DNA of 64,000 bases, taken from the NCBI RefSeq assembly GCF_001955695.1, contig NZ_CP019236.1, positions 2,170,001 through 2,234,000 of the forward strand, given 5' to 3'. The position numbers and the translations under genes are program-made. Below, piece by piece: positions 29,278 to 36,766 of this stretch. The notes under the pieces were generated by a model that saw only the letters and a list, made by a program, of their open reading frames with translations, made no database searches and was not told the DNA's origin. The DNA is from Rhodoferax koreense. GTDB taxonomy: Bacteria > Pseudomonadota > Gammaproteobacteria > Burkholderiales > Burkholderiaceae_C. Each line of letters starts with the position of its first letter. Within the stretch, counting starts at the first letter, position 1.

Positions 29278-29630
29278 TGGCGCTCTTCCTGGTTGCAGCA
29301 AGGGGGCCCCCAGCAAGCGAATAGCGATGCGGCACGGGGGGCGGGGTATGGGGTGCAACCCCATGGTCAACCTTGGCGGGCCGTGGCGCTGCCCGGCGTT
29401 CCGTCAGGCCATAGCCTGATGGCGCTCCCCCTCCCGATTCCCTTTCGTTCTGCGGCAGAGAGCGCAGGCTGCAGCGGCAAGCGGGCGCTGGCGACCGCGC
29501 CGCGCAGCGGCGCTAGATTTATCCCTAAGACACTTTGGCACATAGCGGGTTGAAACCCGCAAAAAGGTGAACCCGGCAACAGCGGCAAACTGTTCCGGGT
29601 TCTTGACAAACAGCGATACGAGCACTGTTC
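29278..29630. other. Phage intergenic region with hairpins, probable replication origin
   Basis: A 350-bp region without a convincing gene before the replication initiator. Stems: ATGGGGT/ACCCCAT (29348-29364), CCGTCAGGC/GCCTGATGG with one wobble (29401-29422), GCGGGTT/AACCCGC (29545-29560), and a long one, GAACCCGG-AACAG/CTGTT-CCGGGTTC (29569-29602, one bulge). TTGACA follows at 29604. Inoviruses carry plus and minus strand origins and the packaging hairpin in such a region; which stem does what is not decided here. Confidence 0.6.
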
Positions 29631-30557
29631 ATGATCAGAATTATCGACCAATTGGGTAACCGTGTAAAACCCGGCTGTTCTCCGGCCCATCTGCGCCGCT
29701 GCGGTGCCCGCGCCTACCTCGGCAGGTCCGGCGATCACTTCAAGCTCAAGGCGACCGACCTCGGAAACGGGCACCTTGAGATCGTCGGCTCGCGCACCAT
29801 GCTCTGGGAAGAACTCGATTGGCCCATCGGCCAGATTGCCGACCATCTCGACATGCTGGAGCGGCACGCCGAAGAACACGCCGAAGAGATCCGGCAAAAG
29901 CATGCCGAACAGGCCGCCAAACGGGCCAAGAAACGCGTTCGGCAACTGTGCAAGGGCATGGGGGCCGATACCCTGCTCACGCTGACCTATCAGGCCAATG
30001 AAACCGACATGGCCCGCTGCAAAGCGGATCTGAAGGAATTCAACCGCCGCATGCTGCGCCTGATTCCCGGCTTCCGCTTTGTCGCCGCGTTTGAACGACA
30101 AGACCGGGGCGCCTGCCATGTCCACATGGCCACGGAGCGCATCCCCGTTGAACTGCTGGCTAAGAACGGCACCAAGGTCAAGAGCTTCAACGTCATCCGC
30201 GCCGTGTGGCGTGGTGTCACCAAGGAACGCGGCGGCAACATCGATGTGCAGAACGCCAAACGCCGCATGCAGCGCACCCCGGCCCGCATCGCCAGCTACA
30301 TCGCCGGCTACATCATCAAGGCGTTTGAAGAGGGCGAACTGGAGTCCAACCGCTGGACCAAATACGGCAATTTCGATGCCCCGCCGAAACCCGTGGATCT
30401 CGGCATCTTCCCGACCCTGGAAACCATGATCGCAGGCGGTTACGCGATCCTTTTCGATGGCCATCAGGTCGACGTGATGCGCCTGGACCGCTGGAAAGAC
30501 TGGTTTGTCCTTTATGCTGAGCTGCCTCCTAAGCGCAGGGCTATGGCGGAGGTTTAA
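29631..30557 (+). CDS. Rolling-circle replication initiation protein (gpII, HUH type)
   Basis: A 308-aa protein. The metal-binding HUH motif is ACHVHMA (His 163 and 165), preceded by FRFVAAFERQDRG. The tyrosine motif is ARIASYIAGYIIK (Tyr 223 and 227). A charged helical stretch lies at about 75-105. It nicks the double-stranded form at the origin just upstream to start plus-strand synthesis. The ATG lies 22 bp after a TTGACA element and the large hairpin. Confidence 0.85.
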   Translation: MIRIIDQLGNRVKPGCSPAHLRRCGARAYLGRSGDHFKLKATDLGNGHLEIVGSRTMLWEELDWPIGQIADHLDMLERHAEEHAEEIRQKHAEQAAKRAKKRVRQLCKGMGADTLLTLTYQANETDMARCKADLKEFNRRMLRLIPGFRFVAAFERQDRGACHVHMATERIPVELLAKNGTKVKSFNVIRAVWRGVTKERGGNIDVQNAKRRMQRTPARIASYIAGYIIKAFEEGELESNRWTKYGNFDAPPKPVDLGIFPTLETMIAGGYAILFDGHQVDVMRLDRWKDWFVLYAELPPKRRAMAEV

Positions 30558-30567
30558 GGGGTCGCGA

Positions 30568-30978
30568 ATGGGCATGCAGGATAGGGACTATTACCGCGAA
30601 GAATTTGCCCGAAAGCAGGGCATGCAATACGACTCGCGCCGCGCTCGCTATTCCAGGCGCCGGGAAGCTGATCGCGTCGTGGCGGACACGGATGAGGATC
30701 GGGAAATTCGAAAACCGCCGCTCAGGCCCCGCGTTGATCTCGGCGTTACCGATGGTCCGCCCGACCCTTGGGGTGCGTCTTGGCATTGGGTGGTGAAAGT
30801 GGCCGTGTGGGTTACGGTTCTCAGCTTGTTGTTCGGAGTGTTTAAGTTTTTAGAGCGTCGCCAACAGGAACAGCGCCGTGTGGAGCGTCAGCTTGTCGAA
30901 CAGCAGCGTGTGATCGAAGAGTTGAAGCGCCAGAACGAGGCGTTGAAGCCCAAGCCAAAAATCGACTTCTTTAAGTAG
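30568..30978 (+). CDS. Small membrane protein with coiled coil (136 aa)
   Basis: Starts MGMQDRDYYREEFARKQGMQ. A very basic, charged N-terminal half is followed by one membrane helix (about residues 78-96, VVKVAVWVTVLSLLFGVFKF). The C-terminal tail is a heptad-rich coiled coil of Arg, Gln, Glu and Val. It follows the replication gene by 10 bp. Similar small proteins with a DRDYYRE start occur in other betaproteobacterial genomes; function unknown. Confidence 0.65.
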   Translation: MGMQDRDYYREEFARKQGMQYDSRRARYSRRREADRVVADTDEDREIRKPPLRPRVDLGVTDGPPDPWGASWHWVVKVAVWVTVLSLLFGVFKFLERRQQEQRRVERQLVEQQRVIEELKRQNEALKPKPKIDFFK

Positions 30979-31074
30979 CGTGCACTTTCACATTCAAGCA
31001 AATACGGTCTTTTTCTGGGCTTTGTCGGCAATACCGACCGGTAGCTTTTTTCCTCAACTACGAAGGAAAATTGC

Positions 31075-31650
31075 ATGCTGATTGGATATGCACGGGTGTC
31101 CACAAAGGAACAAGAGACCGACCTGCAGCTTGATGCGCTACGCAGGGCAGGGGTGACAGAGATCTATGAGGAGAAGGCAAGCTCGGTTGGTGCACGACCG
31201 CAGCTAAGGCGTTGCCTTGCGGCCCTGAAAAAGGGTGACGTTTTCGTGATCTACAAGCTCGACCGTGTTGCCCGGTCGCTGCCGGATCTGTTGTCTATCC
31301 TGGCCGATATCAAAACTGCCGGTGCGCTGGTCAAAAGCCTCACGGAACCGCTCGACACTACAACCGCCATGGGTTCGTTCGTCATTCAGATCCTCGGCGC
31401 TGTGGCCGAGTTGGAACGCGGCATCATCCGTGAACGCTCGATCGCTGGTCAGCAAGCCGCACGTGATCGTGGAAAGCTCCCCGGCCGATCCCGTGCGCTC
31501 GTTCCAGATGCTGAAGCCGAAGTCGTCAAGCTATATGCCAGTGGCGAATACACATTGAATACGTTGGCGAAGCTTTTTGGGGTATCTGATTCTGTCGTGA
31601 AGCGGGCAATCTATCGGGCGAAGAAGCCGGGCCATTCGAGTCTTCGGTGA
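31075..31650 (+). CDS. Serine recombinase (resolvase/invertase family), probable phage integrase
   Basis: A 191-aa small serine recombinase. MLIGYARVSTKEQETDLQL holds the nucleophile Ser 9; then FVIYKLDRVARSLPDLLSIL, GSFVIQILGAVAELERGIIR and ERSIAGQQAARDRGKLPGR. A C-terminal helix-turn-helix (YTLNTLAKLFGVSDSVVKRA) binds DNA. It lies about 300 bp from attR and no tyrosine integrase is present, so it most likely integrates and excises the phage, as reported for RSM phages. CGAAGGAAAATTGC precedes the ATG. Confidence 0.88.
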   Translation: MLIGYARVSTKEQETDLQLDALRRAGVTEIYEEKASSVGARPQLRRCLAALKKGDVFVIYKLDRVARSLPDLLSILADIKTAGALVKSLTEPLDTTTAMGSFVIQILGAVAELERGIIRERSIAGQQAARDRGKLPGRSRALVPDAEAEVVKLYASGEYTLNTLAKLFGVSDSVVKRAIYRAKKPGHSSLR

Positions 31651-31693
31651 CTTACGCGGTGCTAAAGTCCTTGCCTCAATGAAAGGAGTCAGA

Positions 31694-31894
31694 GTGGATC
31701 AACTTAATTTTCGTGACATCCGCGAAGTGCATCACACGACGCAAACGGCTGAGTTGAATGGGTATCTAAGTTTGGGGTGGGTACTTCTGAACACGGTTGC
31801 GGAGAGAGAGGGAGAGTCCGGTTGGTTCACGTATAGCGTGGGGTGGCCGTTTGAATTGCCATCCAAGCTCCCAAAACCACGCGCGTACGTTTAA
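31694..31894 (+). CDS. Hypothetical phage protein (66 aa)
   Basis: Starts at GTG 31694 with AAAGGAG five bases upstream; an in-frame ATG at 31679 lacks such a site. The sequence VDQLNFRDIREVHHTTQTAE, with LNGYLSLGWVLLNTVAERE and FTYSVGWPFELP, resembles small soluble proteins of phages and plasmids, but I assign no function. It is the last rightward phage gene before the terminator and attR, and is less GC-rich than the host. Confidence 0.55.
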   Translation: MDQLNFRDIREVHHTTQTAELNGYLSLGWVLLNTVAEREGESGWFTYSVGWPFELPSKLPKPRAYV

Positions 31895-31901
31895 CCAAGG
31901 C

Positions 31902-31934
31902 AAAAAAAAGACCCTGAAAGTGGGTCGATTTTTT
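31902..31934. terminator. Bidirectional terminator at the phage right end
   Basis: GACCC (31910-31914), loop TGAAAGT, GGGTC (31922-31926). It is followed on the + strand by TTTTTT and preceded by eight A, so it also ends in U on the minus strand. In the circular phage it would lie directly downstream of the repressor gene. Confidence 0.75.
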
Positions 31935-31944
31935 GTTCGAAATG

Positions 31945-31960
31945 CTCCGTTTCCGCCAAG
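31945..31960. repeat. Right attachment site attR (16-bp core)
   Basis: CTCCGTTTCCGCCAAG, identical to 23918-23933. TTCGAA at 31938 also matches the tRNA T-loop at the corresponding distance, so similarity extends beyond the core. Confidence 0.9.
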
Positions 31961-31964
31961 TTGT

Positions 31965-31997
31965 CCCCTGCGAGCCCTGTGCTCCCAGGGGATTTTT
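31965..31997 (+). terminator. Displaced host terminator of tRNA-Ser
   Basis: CCCCTG (31965-31970) and CAGGGG (31986-31991) with A then TTTTT. This is what followed the tRNA before phage insertion. Its arrangement matches the phage copy at 23937-23970. Confidence 0.7.
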
Positions 31998-32093
31998 GGT
32001 TTCTGGGGCGTGGCGGATGGGATGCGCGTTTCGGCGTTGATGTCCAAAAATTCATCGAACTTTGCATGCAGAAAACCGTCATCAAAAAGATAC

Positions 32094-32110
32094 GAAATTT
32101 TGTAAATTTC
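32094..32110. promoter_or_regulatory. AT-rich inverted repeat upstream of the chemoreceptor gene
   Basis: GAAATTT-TGT-AAATTTC, a perfect 7-bp inverted repeat in an AT-rich patch 113 bp before the chemoreceptor start. It could be an operator. The rest of 31998-32222 shows no gene. Confidence 0.35.
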
Positions 32111-32222
32111 ATCAGCTATTGATTCTTTTGATTACAGTGTCTCCAAGGACAATGGGTTCCGATGGATGGGGTTGATCGATGTCGCACATGCGGCTGCGGG
32201 GTGACCACCGACGGAGGCAACA

Positions 32223-33776
32223 ATGAACGGCTTGAAGATTTCCACGCGCCTGATCATCATCATCGGCCTGCTCTCGGTGCTGTTGATCGGTGTGGGACTG
32301 CTGGGCCTGTTCGGTATTGCCGATAGCAACGCCTCGTTGAAAACGGTGTACGAGGACCGCACGGTCCCGATGCAACAACTCAATGACGTCCGCAGGCTCT
32401 TGCTGCAGGACCGTCTGTCGATTGCGAGCGCGGTTGTCACTGGGACACCCGAGACAGGCCGAGCCGCGGCGGATGAGCTTGCCAGCAATGGCAAGCTCAT
32501 CGACAGCACGTGGGCTGCCTACATGGCGACGTATCTCACGCCGGAGGAGTCGGAGCTGGCCAAGCGGATCGAGGCAGGCCGAGCGTTGATCGAAAAGGAG
32601 GCCATCGGACCGATGACCGATGCGCTGCGGGCCAACGACATGGCACTTGGCAGACGTTTGGCGATGGGCACGGTCGAGCGTGTGTTCGGCGCCGTTCAGG
32701 CACCGCTGGCCGACATCATCAAGCTCCAGGTCGACGTGGCCAAGACCGAGTACGAGGCGGCTGTCCAACGCTACGATCGATTGCGCTTGTTCTCGATTGT
32801 GTCGATCGTCGTGGGCGTGGGGAGCGCGGCCGCACTCGGCTGGCTGCTGGTGAACAACATCTCCCGCAGCATGGAAGAAGCGGTGACGGCTGCCAACCAC
32901 ATTGCCGAAGGCGATCTGCGCCAGAACATCGAGGCTGGCGGCGCCACGGAAATCGGGCAACTCAAGACCGCGCTCGTGGGCATGCAGCAAGCCTTGCGAG
33001 CGGTGGTAAGCCAGGTGCGCCAGGGCTCCGACAGCGTGGCCACCGCGAGTGCGCAGATCGCCCAGGGCAACCACGACCTGTCTTCGCGGACCGAAAGCCA
33101 AGCCAGCGCATTGCAACAGACGGCGGCCTCCATGGAGGAACTCAGTTCCACCGTACGCCAGAACGCGGACAACGCCCGCAGCGCAAACCAGTTGGCCGCC
33201 AACGCCTCCACGGTGGCGTTGCAAGGCGGGGAAGTGGTGAACGAGGTCGTGCAGACCATGCGGGAGATCAACGACAGTTCACGCAAGATCGCGGACATCA
33301 TCGGCGTGATCGATGGCATCGCCTTTCAGACCAACATCCTGGCTCTGAACGCTGCGGTGGAGGCAGCGCGCGCCGGGGAGCAGGGGCGCGGCTTCGCGGT
33401 GGTCGCCAGCGAAGTGCGCGGCCTCGCCCAGCGTAGCGCCGAGGCGGCCAAGGAGATCAAGATCCTGATTTCGGACAGCGTGGGCCGGGTGGAAAAGGGC
33501 TCGCTCCTCGTGGACCGTGCGGGCGCGACGATGACGGAGGTGGTCGCCAGCATCAGGCGGGTCACCGACATCATGGGTGAAATCAGCGCTGCCAGCACAG
33601 AGCAAAGCCTGGGTGTGGCCCAGGTCGGCGAAGCAGTCACCCAGATGGACCAGGCCACCCAGCAGAACGCCGCACTGGTGGAGGAGATGGCCGCTGCCGC
33701 CAGCAGCCTCAGATCGCAGGCGGAGGAACTGGTGAATGCCGTGGGTGTCTTCAAGCTCAGGGCCGTGGAGGGCTGA
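32223..33776 (+). CDS. Methyl-accepting chemotaxis protein
   Basis: A 517-aa membrane chemoreceptor. TM1 at about residues 9-31, a periplasmic four-helix-bundle-like sensor (32-187), TM2 at 188-210, HAMP, then a long signalling helix pair. The hairpin tip is [20 protein letters not shown] and [20 protein letters not shown]. No CheR-binding pentapeptide is present at the C-terminus (FKLRAVEG). GGAGGC precedes the ATG. Ligand unknown. It is monocistronic, between the prophage and the envelope island. Confidence 0.93.
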   Translation: MNGLKISTRLIIIIGLLSVLLIGVGLLGLFGIADSNASLKTVYEDRTVPMQQLNDVRRLLLQDRLSIASAVVTGTPETGRAAADELASNGKLIDSTWAAYMATYLTPEESELAKRIEAGRALIEKEAIGPMTDALRANDMALGRRLAMGTVERVFGAVQAPLADIIKLQVDVAKTEYEAAVQRYDRLRLFSIVSIVVGVGSAAALGWLLVNNISRSMEEAVTAANHIAEGDLRQNIEAGGATEIGQLKTALVGMQQALRAVVSQVRQGSDSVATASAQIAQGNHDLSSRTESQASALQQTAASMEELSSTVRQNADNARSANQLAANASTVALQGGEVVNEVVQTMREINDSSRKIADIIGVIDGIAFQTNILALNAAVEAARAGEQGRGFAVVASEVRGLAQRSAEAAKEIKILISDSVGRVEKGSLLVDRAGATMTEVVASIRRVTDIMGEISAASTEQSLGVAQVGEAVTQMDQATQQNAALVEEMAAAASSLRSQAEELVNAVGVFKLRAVEG

Positions 33777-33904
33777 ACCCGCCCGAAGCGCGGTTGATCC
33801 CGCTTGCTGTAAGCCTTTTTCGCCTGGCAGTTAGGGCAGTGGTCGTGGCGTGGCGTGGCGACCAAGCCCGAGCACCTGATGACCGGGGCCAGCGGCAGTT
33901 TCCG

Positions 33905-33921
33905 GTTAAGTTCGGGTTAAG
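33905..33921 (+). promoter_or_regulatory. PmrA-box-like direct repeat before the first PAP2 gene
   Basis: GTTAAG-TTCGG-GTTAAG: two identical hexamers at an 11-bp period, 23 bp before the ATG. The known PmrA/BasR box is YTTAAK-N5-YTTAAK. A similar element precedes the second PAP2 gene at 36125. Confidence 0.6.
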
Positions 33922-33944
33922 CCCATCCCCCGACACTCGCCGCC

Positions 33945-34655
33945 ATGCTCCGCTCACCCACCTCACGCCTTTCGCCGATTGCCTGCCTGACCGTCCTTGC
34001 CGGCCTGGCGGTGCTGGCCTGGGATTTTTCAGGGCTCGACCTGCCGCTGGCGCGCTGGTCCGGCGGGCCGGGTGGTTTTCCGCTGCAGGACGAATGGTTC
34101 CTCACGAGGGTGTTGCATGACGGGGTGCGGCACCTGGCCTGGGTCTTGGCGCTGCTGCTCTGCCTGGGCGTCTGGTTTCCGGCGGGCTGGCTCGGGCGGT
34201 TGGGTTTTCGGCGGCGGTTGCAGTTGGCCGTCACCACGCTGGTGGCGGTTTCGCTGGTGACCCTGGCGCGCGTCACGAGCCATGCCAGCTGTCCCTGGAG
34301 CCTGGCTGAGTTCGGTGGCGTGGCGCATTACGTGTCGCACTGGTCGGGCTGGTTCGTCACCGATGGCGGCAGCGGCGCCTGTTTCCCGGCGGGGCATGCG
34401 GCCGCGGGTTTCGCTTTTGTGGGCGGGTATTTCGCGTTCCGGCACGAGGCACCGGGGCTGGCGCGGCGCTGGCTGGCGACGTCGTTGCTGGTCGGCCTGG
34501 TGCTGGGGGTGTCACAGCAGATGCGCGGCGCACATTTCATGAGCCACACGCTGTGGACCGGCTGGCTGTGCTGGTGCGCGGCCTGGGCGGTGGATGCGCT
34601 GATGCCGCGGCTCAAGCTCGGGCAGTTGCCAGGCGATCTGGGCGAGGTGGCATGA
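33945..34655 (+). CDS. PAP2 family membrane phosphatase (possible lipid A phosphatase)
   Basis: A 236-aa polytopic phosphatase. PAP2 motifs: GACFPAGHAAAGF (catalytic His) and QQMRGAHFMSHTLW (third motif), with about six membrane helices. The family dephosphorylates lipid A (LpxE/LpxF), undecaprenyl pyrophosphate or phosphatidic acid at the periplasmic face. Its place in an operon with an ArnT-like system favours an envelope lipid. A PmrA-like box stands just upstream. It overlaps the ABC ATPase gene (ATGA). Confidence 0.82.
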   Translation: MLRSPTSRLSPIACLTVLAGLAVLAWDFSGLDLPLARWSGGPGGFPLQDEWFLTRVLHDGVRHLAWVLALLLCLGVWFPAGWLGRLGFRRRLQLAVTTLVAVSLVTLARVTSHASCPWSLAEFGGVAHYVSHWSGWFVTDGGSGACFPAGHAAAGFAFVGGYFAFRHEAPGLARRWLATSLLVGLVLGVSQQMRGAHFMSHTLWTGWLCWCAAWAVDALMPRLKLGQLPGDLGEVA

Positions 34656-35296
34656 CGGTCGAGGCCGGGGAGGGTCTCGCCCTGGCGCCGCCCTTGCTGC
34701 AGGTCGATGCGCTTCACTCCCCGCATGGGGGGCCCTACAGCTTCACGCTGCGGGCTGGCGAATGCATCGCCGTCGTGGGCCGCTCGGGCAGCGGCAAGAG
34801 CGTGCTGCTGCGCCTGGTCGCCGATCTCGATCCGCACCAGGGCGAAGTCTGGCTCGAAGGCCGGGCGCGCTCGGGCTGGCCTGCACCCGCGTGGCGGCGA
34901 CAGGTGGTCTACCAGGCCGCCGAGCCCGCCTGGTGGGCGCCGACCGCCGAAGAACATATGAGCGGCCAGACGGCCGGTGCGCTCGCGCCCTGGCTGGAAC
35001 AGCTCGGCCTGGGCCCCCAGGCGCTGCTCGCCGAGGTGGCACGCCTGTCCACCGGCGAGCGCCAGCGCATGGCCCTGTTGCGCTCGCTGGCACGCCAGCC
35101 ACGGGTGCTGCTGCTGGACGAGCCCACGGCGTCGCTCGACGCGGCGTCGGTGCTGGCCGTCGAGCAACTGCTGCAGGCCCGCATGCGCGAGACCGGGCTG
35201 GCCGTGGTCTTCGTCACGCATTCGCGGGAGCAGGCCGAGCGCATCGGTCACCGCCTCGTCGAGGTGCGCGACCACAGGCTGCATCCCGTTGGATGA
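34652..35296 (+). CDS. ABC transporter ATP-binding protein (FetA/YbbL-like)
   Basis: A 214-aa ATPase: Walker A VVGRSGSGKSVLLRLV, signature RLSTGERQRMALL, Walker B VLLLDEPTASLD and HFVTHS-type switch (VVFVTHSREQAER). The partner permease downstream is of the FetB/UPF0014 type, so the pair resembles FetAB, a putative iron exporter. The ATG overlaps the PAP2 stop; the frame is open upstream but that stretch has no ABC features. Substrate in this organism is inferred only from the partner. Confidence 0.82.
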   Translation: MTVEAGEGLALAPPLLQVDALHSPHGGPYSFTLRAGECIAVVGRSGSGKSVLLRLVADLDPHQGEVWLEGRARSGWPAPAWRRQVVYQAAEPAWWAPTAEEHMSGQTAGALAPWLEQLGLGPQALLAEVARLSTGERQRMALLRSLARQPRVLLLDEPTASLDAASVLAVEQLLQARMRETGLAVVFVTHSREQAERIGHRLVEVRDHRLHPVG

Positions 35297-35308
35297 AACC
35301 CCACTGAG

Positions 35309-36106
35309 ATGAACGTCGTCCACCTCGGCTTCACCGACCTGGCCATCGCCGCGGGCCTGGTGCTGGCCAGCGCCGCGGCTTCGCTGGCGCTGCAACTGCG
35401 GCTGCACCGGCCGCTGTTGTGGGCCGCGGCGCGCATGACGGTGCAGTTGCTGATGGTCGGCCTGGTGCTGCGGCTGGTGTTTCGCGCCGGCTCGGCGCCG
35501 GCCACGCTGCTGATCGTGCTGTTGATGATCGGTGCCGCTGCGCGCGAGGTGGCGGTGCGCCCGGCCGAACGCCTGCGCGGCTGGGCCAACTTCCGCATCG
35601 GCGCGCTGGTGGTGGGGGCGTCGAGCATCGCCACGGTCTGCCTGGCCTTGTTCACTGCCATCCAGCCTTCGCCCTGGTACGACCCGCGTTATGCGATCCC
35701 GCTGATGGGCATCGTGCTCGGCACGGTGCTGAATTCGGCGAGCCTGGCGCTGGATTCGTTCTACGGTGGCCTGGCCGCGGGCCGCGCCGCCATCGAGGCC
35801 CGGCTCGCGCTGGGCGCCACCACGCGCGAAGCCTTCGCGCCGTTCGTGCGCGACGCGATCCGCCGCGGCCTGATCCCGCTGATCAACCAGATGTCGGCTG
35901 CCGGCATCATCACCCTGCCGGGCATCATGACCGGGCAGTTGCTCGCCGGCATGGACCCACTCGAATCGGTCAAGTACCAGATCATGCTGCTCTTTCTGCT
36001 GACCGGCGCGGGGGCCATGGCCGGTGCCGGAGCGGTCTACCTCGCGGCGGCGGCCGTCACCGACGAGCGCCAGCGGCTGCGGCTGGACCGCCTGCGGGGC
36101 CGCTGA
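35309..36106 (+). CDS. ABC transporter permease, FetB/UPF0014 family
   Basis: A 265-aa permease with about seven hydrophobic segments and the family core: YAIPLMGIVLGTVLNSASLA, then RLALGATTREAFAPFVRDAI and ITLPGIMTGQLLAGMDPLES. FetAB of E. coli is reported to export iron and protect against oxidative stress. It lies 12 bp after the ATPase gene. A regulatory box and a second PAP2 gene follow. Confidence 0.85.
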   Translation: MNVVHLGFTDLAIAAGLVLASAAASLALQLRLHRPLLWAAARMTVQLLMVGLVLRLVFRAGSAPATLLIVLLMIGAAAREVAVRPAERLRGWANFRIGALVVGASSIATVCLALFTAIQPSPWYDPRYAIPLMGIVLGTVLNSASLALDSFYGGLAAGRAAIEARLALGATTREAFAPFVRDAIRRGLIPLINQMSAAGIITLPGIMTGQLLAGMDPLESVKYQIMLLFLLTGAGAMAGAGAVYLAAAAVTDERQRLRLDRLRGR

Positions 36107-36124
36107 AGACGCCGAGACGCTGCT

Positions 36125-36141
36125 GTTAAGACTGACTTAAG
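36125..36141 (+). promoter_or_regulatory. PmrA-box-like direct repeat before the second PAP2 gene
   Basis: GTTAAG-ACTGA-CTTAAG at an 11-bp period, 25 bp before the ATG. It is one base short of the YTTAAK-N5-YTTAAK PmrA consensus, and at nearly the same distance from the start codon as the first box (33905). Confidence 0.65.
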
Positions 36142-36166
36142 CGGCCCCGCGCAAGCTCTCGAGCCG

Positions 36167-36766
36167 ATGACAGGTCCGACAGCGATGTACATGGCGAACG
36201 AATTCAATACCCAGGTCTTCCACGGCATTGCGGCCATCTTCGGCGCGGCGCCGTGGCTGCTGCCGCTGGCGCGCGGCGTGGCCGTGGGCACCGCATGGCT
36301 GGTGGCGGCCCTGGTGGCCTGGAGCCTCTGGCGATGGCCCGCCCAGCGGCGCTACCTGTTGGTGACCATGCTCGCCTGCGGTATCACGACCCTGCTGGCC
36401 CACTACATTGCGGCGAAATTGGCCGTGCCCCGGCCATTCGTGTCCGGCTTCGGCCCGTCCTACATCAGCCACAGCCCGACCGGCTCCCTGCCCAGTTCGC
36501 ATGCGGCCGTGCTGATGCTGATCGCGCTGATGTATCTGCGGCGCCGGCCGCTGCGGCGCCTTGGTGCGGTGCTGCTGCTGCTGGCCTGCGCCACCGGCCT
36601 CGCGCGGGTGTTCGTGGGGGTTCATTTCCCGCTCGACATCGCTGCGGGATTCGGCCTGGGGGCGGCCGTGGCCGGGCTGCTCCACCTTGCCGAGACGGCA
36701 TTCACGAACGGGAAGCGCATCCCGCCCGAGGGCACTGTGCCGTTGCGGGCGTCCGCTGAATCATGA
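36167..36766 (+). CDS. PAP2 family phosphatase (BcrC/LpxE-like)
   Basis: A 199-aa membrane phosphatase with all three PAP2 motifs: KLAVPRPF (KxxxxxxRP type), GSLPSSHAAV and ARVFVGVHFPLDIAAG. The layout resembles undecaprenyl pyrophosphatase BcrC; a lipid A phosphatase is equally possible. The start may be ATG 36167, 36185 or 36191. It overlaps the glycosyltransferase gene by four bases and is led by a PmrA-like box, so it probably heads a four-gene transcript. Confidence 0.85.
   Translation: MTGPTAMYMANEFNTQVFHGIAAIFGAAPWLLPLARGVAVGTAWLVAALVAWSLWRWPAQRRYLLVTMLACGITTLLAHYIAAKLAVPRPFVSGFGPSYISHSPTGSLPSSHAAVLMLIALMYLRRRPLRRLGAVLLLLACATGLARVFVGVHFPLDIAAGFGLGAAVAGLLHLAETAFTNGKRIPPEGTVPLRASAES

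Larger units (their letters stand above)
23918..31960. mobile_element. Filamentous prophage (inovirus, RSM-like) integrated in tRNA-Ser(GCU)
   Basis: An element of about 8.0 kb flanked by 16-bp direct repeats of the tRNA 3' end. The gene set is that of a complete Inoviridae phage: repressor, ssDNA-binding protein (gpV), tiny membrane proteins, major coat (gpVIII), adsorption protein (gpIII, TspB-like), gpVI, Zot/gpI, non-coding origin region, HUH replication protein (gpII) and a serine recombinase. Ralstonia RSM phages are known to integrate at a tRNA-Ser with a resolvase-like serine recombinase; this resembles them. All structural genes look intact, so it may be active. No gpIV secretin is seen, so a host secretin would be needed. 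Confidence 0.9.

Noticed and set aside
29254..29553. A 99-codon frame in the phage origin region starting VKTAMQAW
   Set aside because: It copies a repeated start sequence but the rest has no protein-like pattern, and the region is full of stems expected at an origin.
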